Positions 43,650-51,731 of a DNA stretch of 64,000 bases are shown one piece after another. Position 1 is the first letter of the stretch. Every line of letters begins with the position of its first letter. This DNA is from Comamonadaceae bacterium. Its GTDB lineage: Bacteria; Pseudomonadota; Gammaproteobacteria; Burkholderiales; Rhodocyclaceae. The position numbers and the translations under genes are program-made. The notes under the pieces are model-generated. The model was given only the letters and a program-made list of their open reading frames with translations, searched no databases and was not told where the DNA came from. Location of the stretch: positions 1 to 64,000 of the forward strand of contig JANLJE010000021.1 of NCBI GenBank assembly GCA_029255645.1, written 5' to 3'.

Positions 43650-45135
43650 AATTGGCTAACTCGGGTTCAGCAATGGGAATGCTCCAGACTTCCAGGGTTT
43701 TTCCCATGCGCTCATCCAGATCGGTAAGCGCATTCAGATAGGCGATTTCGGCATTGACTCGCGCATTCTCTGCATTACGCAAGTCGTTTTCGAACGAGAG
43801 TATCTGAAAGTTCGACGAGCGTCCGACCTGCAGTTTCTCCTTTTCAGCATTTAGCTTGAGTACTGAGAGTTCCCGTGCTTTATTGGAAAGCTCCAACTGT
43901 CGCCAACGTGTTTGGACATTGCGTACGGCATCCCGGATACGTTGCTCTACGACTTGCCGTGTTTCGTGCACCTTCAGAGTCTGGCTTTTCAAATCCACTG
44001 AGGCACGCACCGTTGCTTGCTCTATCGAACGATCACCCAGCGGTATGGTGAGTTGAATGCCGGCATACGACGTATCGTTTTTCTGTGCCGAGGTCTGCGT
44101 CGTATTGACTGATCCAAAACCTCCGGACGATCCTCGACTCTGCGTTTTTCCGGCAACTAGAGACAAGTCCCATAGCTGCTGATTTTTCGCGTAGTCGAGA
44201 TTGATTTTTGCACGCTCGGATTGCAGTTGTGCGATCAGGTAATCCGGCTGGTTCGCGAGTGCAATAGTCAGTGCTTGAGCAAGGTCGATGCCTCGCAGGC
44301 GAATGTCTTTGGCCCCAACCGCGACGACAGGCGTGCGCGGTTCCAGGGCGAGCAGGCTCAAGAGCGCTAGGCGCGAAGTATCGATCTGATTCTCTGCTTC
44401 TTCCAAAGCCACCTCACGATTGGCGACCTCTGCCTCGGTCTGAAATATCTCCACCTCCGCCATGCGACCGGTAGAAATCAGCGCCTTGTTGACTTGGTAG
44501 AGGTCTTTGCTACGCTGTAACGCCGCTTCTGCGATCATTCGCTGCTCTTGCGCCCGAAGCAATTCGCGATAAGCAGAGGTGACCTGCGTCACTGTCTGCG
44601 AAAGTGTTGCCTTCAGGGTGAGGCGGTTAATCTGTTCATCAAGGCGAGCAGCGCGGATTGAGGCAGTATTTGCGTCCAGCCCTCCGTTCTTCAACAGAGG
44701 CTGTGTCAGGGTGATTGAGGTCGACGATGAGTTGGAAGAGGAGGAGCCAATAGCGTTCGCTGTCGATAATGACAGTTTTGCCCCAGTCGGCAAGGCGAGC
44801 GTAGCGTTAGTGGTGATGTCCTTTGTTCGGGAAGACAATCCGGCGGCTTTGTTGTCCAGCATCCCGGTGGCCAACGTCAGTTTGGGGAAAAACTTTCCTT
44901 CGCTGACGTATAGATCAAATTTCTGGGCGACACGTTGCAAATACGCCGTCTGAATACCACGGTTATCCCGTACGGCTAGTGCAATTGCATCACCAAGGGT
45001 TAACCTAAGGATCTCTTGCTGCCGCCGTTCATGGATTTCGGAGTAAACAGCTTCGGCGGCATCAACCCGGGAACCGCAGGCAAAAAAGGCAAAAGCCAGA
45101 GATATGGCTCTTGCGTACTTGGGCAATCCTCTCAT
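43639..45135 (-). CDS. TolC-family outer membrane export protein
   Basis: The 498-residue protein has a signal peptide (ending RVDAAEA) and two TolC repeats with alternating coiled-coil and strand segments (LTLGDAIALAVRDNRGIQTA near 45, DLAQALTIALANQPDYL near 280). A Ser-rich hairpin (SSSSNSSSTS) lies near 132. It supplies the outer-membrane channel for the adaptor and MacB-like pump. It is first in the four-gene unit and divergent from the small protein at 45307. Confidence 0.9.
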   Translation of the reverse strand: MRGLPKYARAISLAFAFFACGSRVDAAEAVYSEIHERRQQEILRLTLGDAIALAVRDNRGIQTAYLQRVAQKFDLYVSEGKFFPKLTLATGMLDNKAAGLSSRTKDITTNATLALPTGAKLSLSTANAIGSSSSNSSSTSITLTQPLLKNGGLDANTASIRAARLDEQINRLTLKATLSQTVTQVTSAYRELLRAQEQRMIAEAALQRSKDLYQVNKALISTGRMAEVEIFQTEAEVANREVALEEAENQIDTSRLALLSLLALEPRTPVVAVGAKDIRLRGIDLAQALTIALANQPDYLIAQLQSERAKINLDYAKNQQLWDLSLVAGKTQSRGSSGGFGSVNTTQTSAQKNDTSYAGIQLTIPLGDRSIEQATVRASVDLKSQTLKVHETRQVVEQRIRDAVRNVQTRWRQLELSNKARELSVLKLNAEKEKLQVGRSSNFQILSFENDLRNAENARVNAEIAYLNALTDLDERMGKTLEVWSIPIAEPELANYEY

Positions 45136-45253
45136 CTGGAAGGCAGTACATCATAATTTCTTGGGGTTGAGCATTAGCTTACGTCGCAATCTTAATTTTT
45201 CATCGAGAACAGGATACTGCCTCAGGGCGGCAATGCCAAGCGCAAAATTGCAA

Positions 45254-45270
45254 TTGGCATGAATAATGCT
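45254..45270 (+). promoter_or_regulatory. Sigma-54-type promoter upstream of the small secreted-protein candidate
   Basis: TTGGCATGAATAATGCT fits the -24/-12 consensus (GG and GC exactly 12 bases apart, TGGCA and TGC blocks kept). The predicted start, about 12 bases after GC, leaves a 26-base leader ending in AGGAG at 45296-45300, six bases before the ATG. No activator gene is in the island. Confidence 0.65.
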
Positions 45271-45306
45271 GGAAACGAGCACCCTTTCTTCTCATAGGAG
45301 AACATC

Positions 45307-45858
45307 ATGATAATCCAGTCTAGCTACGGCGCCTTGGCTTACAGCGGTATTTCAGCTTCCTCAGCGCAACGGCAAGAAGGCCGCACAGTACCGGCAGCCA
45401 TTGCCGCCCCGGCAAAAAATGCCGATCAGGTATCACTGTCCGCTGCTGGCAAAACCCTTGCTGCCAGCGCGGTCACTTCTACACAGGCCAGAACCCCGGC
45501 TCAGGAAAAACTGATAATGGCCGCCAGCTCTGACCGCGCAAGTGCAGACAAAATTGCCTACGACATGGCCATTACACCAAGTACTATTTTTTATAATATC
45601 AGTGACGTTGGTGGTGGTGAGGAAGTAAATAAATTATCCACCTCCGGGCGAATCATCGACGATGGATTCAAAGACCGGTTTAACAGTGAAGCTTCTGTGA
45701 TCGATGCACAGCGACGCGCCATCTATGAATCTGAGAAAGCAAAAGGGACAGACCCGTTGCAGATTCTGAGCATGATGATCGACTTCACGAACTCACAATC
45801 CGCAGATTACCTTGAGGCCACTGGTTGGGGGTGGAGAGGTAGTTCGTCACCAGGATAA
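45307..45858 (+). CDS. Small hypothetical protein, possible export cargo
   Basis: The 183-residue protein has no classical signal peptide. An N-terminal stretch reads AKNADQVSLSAAGKTLAAS (about 35-53), a motif style I recall from poorly described proteobacterial proteins. The middle is helical and the C-terminus ends with an aromatic ATGWGWRGSSSPG tail. It lies behind a sigma-54-type promoter and a strong ribosome site and is divergent from the exporter genes. It may be the exported substrate or a regulator of the system. No family was recognised. Confidence 0.6.
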   Translation: MIIQSSYGALAYSGISASSAQRQEGRTVPAAIAAPAKNADQVSLSAAGKTLAASAVTSTQARTPAQEKLIMAASSDRASADKIAYDMAITPSTIFYNISDVGGGEEVNKLSTSGRIIDDGFKDRFNSEASVIDAQRRAIYESEKAKGTDPLQILSMMIDFTNSQSADYLEATGWGWRGSSSPG

Positions 45859-45921
45859 GCAACTCATCCCTGAGCTATCGACGGGCAGTGTTACAACCAA
45901 CAACTGCCCGCGATTTCTCAA

Positions 45922-46356
45922 TCAGTAAACGTAGTTAACCGTTACGGTAGTAGTTCCACCATACAACGGGGCCATTGTGCCGGTACCGCTAACGCGGGAA
46001 TACAGCCTCAGCGATTGATTGGCAGGAACGCCGTAGCCGGAGAAATTGACAGAACCAGTTCCAAAGTTCGTGACATCTGCACAAAGAGTAGCATTATTGT
46101 TGCACAGGAAGACCTGCAACCCGGCGGGCCGAGGGTAACTGTAGCTCCAGGTGTAATTCACGACAGTCAAGGTCGCATTGCTCGGTGGATTTCCTACCAC
46201 GGGATAGGCAACGTTATACCAATAATTCTTGGTGTAAATTGTGGGTGCGACGGCCGAGCTGCCGTATGCACCAGAGGCAGCACTGGCGCTGTGAGCAAAC
46301 ATGAAAGTTGCTGCCAATGCCAAAAAGCTTGAATACAGCCATTTCTTGAGTTTCAT
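45922..46356 (-). CDS. FlhE-like secreted protein
   Basis: The 144-residue product has a signal peptide (ends AHSASA). The mature part follows the FlhE pattern: a W-Y pair in NYTWSYSY, then PAGLQVFLCNNNATLCADV with two cysteines, LRLYSRVSGTGTMAPLYGG and a final VTVNYVY. FlhE is a periplasmic protein linked to flagellar gating and proton leakage in enterics. No flagellar genes are nearby, so this one may serve the adjacent export system. AAGGAG precedes the ATG. Confidence 0.7.
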   Translation of the reverse strand: MKLKKWLYSSFLALAATFMFAHSASAASGAYGSSAVAPTIYTKNYWYNVAYPVVGNPPSNATLTVVNYTWSYSYPRPAGLQVFLCNNNATLCADVTNFGTGSVNFSGYGVPANQSLRLYSRVSGTGTMAPLYGGTTTVTVNYVY

Positions 46357-46490
46357 TTGATACTCCTTGCAAAGGGGTTCGTTCGTGTAGGAAAAATCGA
46401 CAACCGCGTACAAATGCCTTGCCGGCAAAGATTGCTGCGCCCCGAAAGCCTTGCGCAGACATGCCGAAAACATCAGTGTACGCAAATGGC

Positions 46491-46518
46491 ATTATACCGA
46501 GGTGATCTATGCATGCAA
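46491..46518 (-). promoter_or_regulatory. Sigma-70-type promoter for the FlhE-like gene
   Basis: On the minus strand a perfect TATAAT (46496-46491) is preceded after 16 bases by TTGCAT. The leader to the FlhE-like start would be about 130 bases. The rest of the 46363-46624 gap shows nothing else. Confidence 0.45.
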
Positions 46519-46624
46519 TCTGGATTTGTACATGCCAGCGCAGGGCGGCAAAAACTGCCTTGTTTCCCACAGCCAGACCGCCGATGGATGCTTGCGGAGG
46601 AGATGGCCAATACCCATCAGCCTG

Positions 46625-47212
46625 TCAGCCGGAGATATTGAAGGTCTTTCTATGCCAAACAGGAATGCAAGAATCCACTACACCAGTCTGCTTAAGCGTA
46701 CGCCAGGGCGCGATGAACATCTTCATCAGCAAACCGCCGACGCAGAACCAGGTCAGGCCCAGGCATATTTGGACCAAATCCCGCTTCCATGCAGGTGCGT
46801 GCTCCGCTCCCGCCATCTGTAGGATGGCCGCCGCAAACACGAGGCTGATCAACGAAATCTGAAACCAGCCGTACATCGGCATCAGGCGACTGGTGTCGAC
46901 AACGAGTTCGCGACGCGTGACGCGTAAATGCCCAGCCCGCTTGAGCCAGCGAATTTCATCATCGAGCAAATCGTATTTGTTCTGGAAAGCGATGAGTTGC
47001 GGCCTGACCAGTGAAGTCGCATTGAAGCCAAACCGATATTTGAACAAACGTTCGTTGTCCATCGCCAACTCATCCAGTTTGGTTTTGGAAGCAGTGGCCA
47101 GCAGCAGCTTGATCGAACCGGGGATGAAATACTCGTGATAATCGCGCCCGGCCGCTCTTTGTTCCAAGGCAAAGTTGAGTTGGACAGAGTCGAATTGCGG
47201 GGTATCGCTCAT
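46625..47212 (-). CDS. Hypothetical inner-membrane protein
   Basis: The 195-residue protein has a soluble N-terminal half, including AAGRDYHEYF near residue 22, and two membrane segments (about 117-135 and 148-168: FQISLISLVFAAAI and LVQICLGLTWFCVGGLLM). The function is not recognised. The GRDYHEY element resembles the very end of the adjacent repressor (AGRDFHEH), suggesting the two proteins share a partner or motif. It lies 20 bp downstream of the repressor gene and is probably co-transcribed. Confidence 0.65.
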   Translation of the reverse strand: MSDTPQFDSVQLNFALEQRAAGRDYHEYFIPGSIKLLLATASKTKLDELAMDNERLFKYRFGFNATSLVRPQLIAFQNKYDLLDDEIRWLKRAGHLRVTRRELVVDTSRLMPMYGWFQISLISLVFAAAILQMAGAEHAPAWKRDLVQICLGLTWFCVGGLLMKMFIAPWRTLKQTGVVDSCIPVWHRKTFNISG

Positions 47213-47232
47213 GGCTTGGGGCTCCGTATCGG

Positions 47233-47901
47233 TCAGTGTTCGTGAAAGTCGCGACCGGCAATCTTGTTGAAAGCGCCGGCGTTGATCTGAATCGTTGAAT
47301 TCGAACCACTGCTCCGCGCCAAGGCGGCCACCTTGTCGATGGGTTTCCTAGCCTCAAAATGCGCCATGGCGGCGGCAAGGAGATTGCGGCGCTGGGCGCC
47401 GGGGTCTTGGGTCCACAACTGGCCGTTATAGAGTTCCAGGGCCAATTCAGCATCAGAATCGGTCGGCGCGATTTCATCGAGAAAGGCCTTGATGTCCGGC
47501 TCCGCTGCCGCTTCCTGCAAGCGCCCGTCACGAATCAGCAGCAGCAAGGCTTTTGCCGTGGTGTTGCCATCGATCACCGCCGAGCGGGCGACTGCAATCT
47601 GTAGCCGGATGGTACGCAGCAGGTCGAGGTCGATGCCACTACCACCGGTTACCGTGCCTTCTCCGGTCAGCAGCCAATCGACCGAGATACCGAAGGTAGT
47701 CCGGATGGCATACAGAAACTCCGAGCCGGGCTTCTTCTGGCCGCGCACGACATCGCTGACGAAGCCCGCCGAAACACCGAGTTGCCTGGCAAATTCGGAC
47801 TGATTGAGGCCGGTGTGAGCAATGGCCTGGCCAACACGGGCCGCGAAACCACCCAGTCCAGACGAATCGGTCCCAGAAATATCTTGATTGGAAGTTCTCA
47901 T
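47233..47901 (-). CDS. XRE-family phage-type repressor
   Basis: The 222-residue protein has an N-terminal helix-turn-helix (about 25-70: LNQSEFARQLGVSAGFVSDVVRG) and a GISVDWLLTGEG segment common in phage regulators. It ends IAGRDFHEH, a tail echoed in the neighbouring membrane protein. It is divergent from a Ner-like gene, the layout of the Mu-like repressor/Ner switch. Confidence 0.8.
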   Translation of the reverse strand: MRTSNQDISGTDSSGLGGFAARVGQAIAHTGLNQSEFARQLGVSAGFVSDVVRGQKKPGSEFLYAIRTTFGISVDWLLTGEGTVTGGSGIDLDLLRTIRLQIAVARSAVIDGNTTAKALLLLIRDGRLQEAAAEPDIKAFLDEIAPTDSDAELALELYNGQLWTQDPGAQRRNLLAAAMAHFEARKPIDKVAALARSSGSNSTIQINAGAFNKIAGRDFHEH

Positions 47902-47971
47902 TGAGCGTATATTTGTCGCTATCGCGAATTTCGTTGGCTATTGAGAGATAGCCTACTCTCTGAGAGAAGGT

Positions 47972-48229
47972 ATGTCACCTCAACTGACCATGGATGCTGT
48001 CGAGATCAACTATCGCCTGCGCCGCCTGGGCAAGACTCAGGCGCAAATTGCCCGTGAAGTCGGAGTCTCGGGTGGTGTGGTGAGCAACGTGATTCACGGG
48101 CGAATCACCGCCTATGCGGTGGCTCAGCACATTGCCGGCCTGCTCGGTTTACGGATCGAGGACATCTGGCCGGAGCGCTACATCTTTAAGCCGCGGCAGC
48201 GGCAAAGCCACAGGGAGGAAATGCCATGA
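47972..48229 (+). CDS. Ner/Nlp-like DNA-binding protein
   Basis: The 85-residue helix-turn-helix protein (MDAVEINYRLRRLGKTQAQIAREV, then SGGVVSNVIHGR and IEDIWPERY) matches the Ner/Nlp family of Mu-like phages. Its TGA sits at the border of the IS21 element (TGAGTTGACC), so the natural C-terminus may have been altered. No phage transposase or morphogenesis genes follow, so only the immunity switch remains. Confidence 0.78.
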   Translation: MSPQLTMDAVEINYRLRRLGKTQAQIAREVGVSGGVVSNVIHGRITAYAVAQHIAGLLGLRIEDIWPERYIFKPRQRQSHREEMP

Positions 48230-48435
48230 GTTGACCACGATCAGCGCTGTAAAGATCGAGGCCACATGGCAAGAAGGGCTCAGGAGGTCGAGTCCAGAGC
48301 CCTTCTTTGGAGATGTCATTCCTAACCGGGTGACACGTTGATTCTCCTTGCCCTGCGTGCCGGCGTCAAGTGCCGGCCGGCCTCGCGCATGCCTCAATTT
48401 CAGGAACGTTGTCTCAGGACAACCAAGGAGATTTC

Positions 48436-49992
48436 ATGAAAACCCCCATCCCCGTTCAGCGCGACATCGTTCGCCTGATCGACAAGGGCTTGAGCAGTCG
48501 CGCTGTCGGCCGCCAGCTCTCTATTTCCCACAATACGGTCGAACTGCTGCGCACCCGGCTTGCCGCCACCGGCCTGACGCAAGCGGATTTGTCGGCGCTC
48601 GATAATGAAGCATTCGCCATTCGTCTCGGCACGGCCCGTAACCCGAACCCTTCCGGCAAGATCGTTCCCGACTGGGATGTGGTACGCGAAGAACTGTCCC
48701 AGCGGAACATGACCCTGAGTTTAATCTGGGAGGAGTACCGCCAGGCGAACCATGAACACCTTGCTGATTGCCTGTGTTATTCCCAGTTCCAGAAGCGCTA
48801 CAAGGCTTGGCTCAAGACCCAGCGCATGAGCATGCGGCAGTTCCATAAGCCGGGTGATCAACTGTTCGTGGATTTCTGCGGTCGGACGATGCCGATTACG
48901 AATCCGGAAACCGGCGAGGAGACGCCGGCGCAAGTGTTCGTCGGGGTGCTGGGTGGATCGTCGTACACGTTTGCCTATGCCGTGCCGAGCCAGAAAATTG
49001 CCGACTGGATTGCCTGCCATGTGAAGGCCTTCGAGTTCTTCGGCGGCGTGCCGCAACAGGTGGTCCCGGATAATCTCAAATCCGCGGTAATCAAACACAC
49101 GCCACAGGAGGTCATCACCAATGCGGCCTATGCCGACTGCGCCGAGCATTACGACGTGCTGATCAACCCGGCGCGCAGCCGCAAGCCCAAAGACAAATCG
49201 CTGGCTGAGGTCGGGGTTCAGATAGTGCAGCGCTGGGTGTTGGCGCCGTTGCGCAAACGAACCTTCTTTAGCGTCGAGGAACTGAATGTCGAGATCGCCA
49301 AGCGGATCGAGTTGCTGAACAACAAAATCAGCAAGAAATACAAACAGAGTCGGACGCAACGCTTCATTGAACTGGACCTGCCAGCGTTGCGGCCACTGCC
49401 CTTGCATCCCTATGAGAGCGTGGCCTGGAAATACAAGGTGCGCGTGGCCGAGGACTATCACGTCGAGTACGAAGGCAGTTTCTACTCGGTGCCGTATCAG
49501 TACCGGATGCATCAGGTGGACTTGCGGGCGACTCGCACTACGCTGGAGGTACTGCTGAATCGGGCGCGTATCACCAGCCATGTGCTGTTGGCGTCACCCG
49601 GACGGCGTACTTTGGAGGATCACATGCCTATCCAGCACTTGCGGCAGACGGAGCAAGATCCAGACTCGCTTCTGGAATGGGCGGAAGGCATTGGCCCCAA
49701 TGTACTGGCCTGGGTGCGCGGCAATTTGCAGCAACGCCGGGATTTCGCGAACGGCGTGAAATCAGCTCGCAATTTGCGGCGCTGGGCGCGGGAGGAACAA
49801 GCCCATGATCGGCTGGATGGCGCCTGCGCTTTCGCCTTGAAGATCGGCGTGCTGACGTTCAATCGTCTGAAGTCGATCATTACCAATCGGAGCGATCTGC
49901 GCCTGCCAGTTGAACCGACGGCCTGGGTGCAAAAGCACGGGAACCTTCGCGGCGCTGAATACTATGCACAACAGGGAGGCATCTCATGCTGA
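48436..49992 (+). CDS. istA: IS21-family transposase IstA
   Basis: The 518-residue transposase has an N-terminal helix-turn-helix (about 8-40: RDIVRLIDKGLSSRAVGRQL) and a DDE integrase core with FVDFCGRT near residue 142 and VVPDNLKSAV near 215. It starts at MKTPIPVQRD behind AAGGAG. The open frame is intact and overlaps istB by 7 bp. Confidence 0.95.
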   Translation: MKTPIPVQRDIVRLIDKGLSSRAVGRQLSISHNTVELLRTRLAATGLTQADLSALDNEAFAIRLGTARNPNPSGKIVPDWDVVREELSQRNMTLSLIWEEYRQANHEHLADCLCYSQFQKRYKAWLKTQRMSMRQFHKPGDQLFVDFCGRTMPITNPETGEETPAQVFVGVLGGSSYTFAYAVPSQKIADWIACHVKAFEFFGGVPQQVVPDNLKSAVIKHTPQEVITNAAYADCAEHYDVLINPARSRKPKDKSLAEVGVQIVQRWVLAPLRKRTFFSVEELNVEIAKRIELLNNKISKKYKQSRTQRFIELDLPALRPLPLHPYESVAWKYKVRVAEDYHVEYEGSFYSVPYQYRMHQVDLRATRTTLEVLLNRARITSHVLLASPGRRTLEDHMPIQHLRQTEQDPDSLLEWAEGIGPNVLAWVRGNLQQRRDFANGVKSARNLRRWAREEQAHDRLDGACAFALKIGVLTFNRLKSIITNRSDLRLPVEPTAWVQKHGNLRGAEYYAQQGGISC

Positions 49993-50726
49993 ACCAGCAA
50001 ACCATGGCCCAGCTTCAAGCGCTCGGCTTGCAAGGGATGTTGCGGGCATTGAATCGGCAACTCGATGATCCCTCTATTCAGAAACTCAATTTCGATGAGC
50101 GCTTTGTCCTGCTGCTCGATGCGGAAACTGGTGATCGTGAGGGCCGAAAGATTGAGCGGCTGTTGAAGGCTGCCAAAATGCGTCAAGCCAATGCCTGCCT
50201 GGAGGATGTCGACTATCGGGCGACTCGCGGTATCGATCCGGCGCAGGTTGCCAGCCTGGGAGATTGTGTCTGGATTTCCCGGCGGCAGAATCTGGTGCTG
50301 ACTGGACTCACGGGAACTGGCAAGTCCTGGTTGGCCTGTGCTTTCGGTAAGCAGGCGTGTCGCTCCGGGCATTCTGTTTATTTCACGACGGCGACGCAGC
50401 TATACGAGAACCTGATTGCCGCGCAGGCCGATGGCACCTTGTCAAAGCTGCGCCGGCAGCTCGTGAAAACGCAACTGCTGATTATTGATGACTTCGGCAT
50501 CGGCGGGATTGATGTTCATCTGGGGCCGATTCTGCTCGATGTCATTGATCAGCAATCGATGCAGGGATCGCTCCTTATCACCAGCCAGTTTCCGCCGGAG
50601 AAGTGGTACGACCTGTTCAACGATCCGACCGTGGCCGATGCGATCCTGGATCGGATTGTGCATCGGGCGCATTTCATGGAACTGAAAGGAGAGTCGATGC
50701 GGAAGGTGCGGGCGAAGAAAACCTGA
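49986..50726 (+). CDS. istB: IS21-family helper ATPase IstB
   Basis: The 246-residue AAA+ protein has Walker A GLTGTGKSWLA near residue 102, Walker B LLIIDDFGI near 162 and sensor LLITSQFPPEKWYDL near 196. IstB assembles on target DNA and activates IstA. It appears complete. Confidence 0.95.
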   Translation: MLNQQTMAQLQALGLQGMLRALNRQLDDPSIQKLNFDERFVLLLDAETGDREGRKIERLLKAAKMRQANACLEDVDYRATRGIDPAQVASLGDCVWISRRQNLVLTGLTGTGKSWLACAFGKQACRSGHSVYFTTATQLYENLIAAQADGTLSKLRRQLVKTQLLIIDDFGIGGIDVHLGPILLDVIDQQSMQGSLLITSQFPPEKWYDLFNDPTVADAILDRIVHRAHFMELKGESMRKVRAKKT

Positions 50727-50764
50727 TCCCGGTAGCCTCAGATTGCAACCCCGTTTCGGCGGGG

Positions 50765-50839
50765 TGGTCAACTACTCGAAATCAGTGGTCAGGCCCGGTG
50801 AGATTGCCTGGTCAGGTGGGATACGTTTGGGTGGTCAAC
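50765..50839. repeat. IS21 right-end terminal repeat array
   Basis: TGGTCAAC (50765), TGGTCAGG (50786), TGGTCAGG (50809) and TGGTCAAC (50832) are spaced 21, 23 and 23 bases, as in IS21-type multiple terminal repeats. The last repeat also supplies the TGA that ends the siaA 5' fragment on the other strand. Confidence 0.8.
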
Positions 50840-51650
50840 TGGAAGGAGATTTCGCACCCAGTTCGGGCATGGTCCGCAACACCTTGTCCTGGACGGTCTG
50901 GCGCAGGCCGTCCAGGCTGGTGCGGGTCATGGTGTTGAGCGAAATCAGCAGGTACTTGTCGTCCCGGTCGATGTGATGGGTCACGTAGAAACCGGTGCCC
51001 ATGTCGCGGATGCGAGCCATTTGTTCCAGGACGGCGGGCAGATTCTGGGTCACCATCTGGGCCAGATAAAAGGTGCCGACGTAGGGGTCGACCGTGAGAT
51101 GCGTGGCGTCAGCGGCGGCGGAGATCAGGGTGTTGAGCTGCGCCACCAGATGGTCGTGACGTTCCAGGGCGGCACGCGGGTCAGTATCCTCGCCGCGCGC
51201 TGCGGCCCGCCACGACTGGCAGAATTCCAGCCAGCGCCGGTCCTGGGCCAGGGCCGGAAGATGGCGCTGAAATGCCGCTTCCGCAGCCGCAATGGCAGCG
51301 TCTACGGCCGCCCGGCGGGCTTTCAGCTGGCTTTGCAGACGGGGACCCTGGCTTGCCCGGAATTCCTCGTCTCCCGAGAGGTAGGCGTGCGCCAGCCCCC
51401 GGTGTTCTTGCAGGGGTTCGAGAATCAGGCGGATCGGAATCACCAGATACAGCCCGGAACGCTCCAGCCGGGCCCGCTCGATCTGGCCTGCGAGGCTGAA
51501 AAACAGCTGGCCGGTCAGGAGCAGGATGGCAATGCCCGCTACCAGCCCCACCACCTGGATCTTTTTCGGATAGGTGAGGCGGGCCATCAGGTCTACCGCC
51601 GGGTTGTCGGTGAGCAGCCGGGAAAGGGTCAGGCTTGCGGTGCGGGACAT
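50835..51650 (-). pseudogene. siaA: 5' fragment of siaA (sensor N-terminal half), interrupted by the island
   Basis: The 271-codon frame has an N-terminal membrane segment (about 33-53) and the first part of a periplasmic helical sensor (LQEHRGLAHAYLSGDEEF, ATHLTVDPYVGTFYLAQMV). It runs into IS21 end sequence, which provides the stop codon. There is no second membrane segment or output domain. The remaining sensor half, HAMP and PP2C domain are at 38583-40067 on the same strand. GGAGG precedes the start. The kinase, CheY and CheX genes lie just upstream. Confidence 0.8.
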
Positions 51651-51731
51651 TGTGCAAATCCTCCATGTCTCAGTCTGGTGGATTCAGGTTACAGCTCGAT
51701 GTGCTTCAGGTTGCCTGAATGTGAATTGGCG

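Larger units (their letters stand above)
39981..50839. mobile_element. Foreign island inserted in siaA
   Basis: The stretch between the two halves of siaA is visibly lower in GC than its flanks. It carries an ABC exporter set, a FlhE-like gene, phage-type regulators and an IS21-family element. Both borders show arrays of TTGACCAG/TGGTCAAC repeats in inverted orientation. No target-site duplication is evident, so the island may have come in with, or been trimmed by, two IS21-type elements of which only one is complete. Confidence 0.7.
48227..50840 (+). mobile_element. IS21-family insertion sequence
   Basis: The element comprises istA and istB, about 205 bases of left leader starting with GTTGACCAC (48230), and a right end with four TGGTCA repeats at 50765, 50786, 50809 and 50832. 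The left and right flanks do not share a target duplication. The exact outer bases are uncertain by a few nucleotides. Confidence 0.85.

Noticed and set aside
48227-50840. Simple IS21 insertion with a target-site duplication
   Set aside because: The sequences just outside the two ends (ner end and siaA fragment) differ, so a single clean transposition does not explain the present structure.
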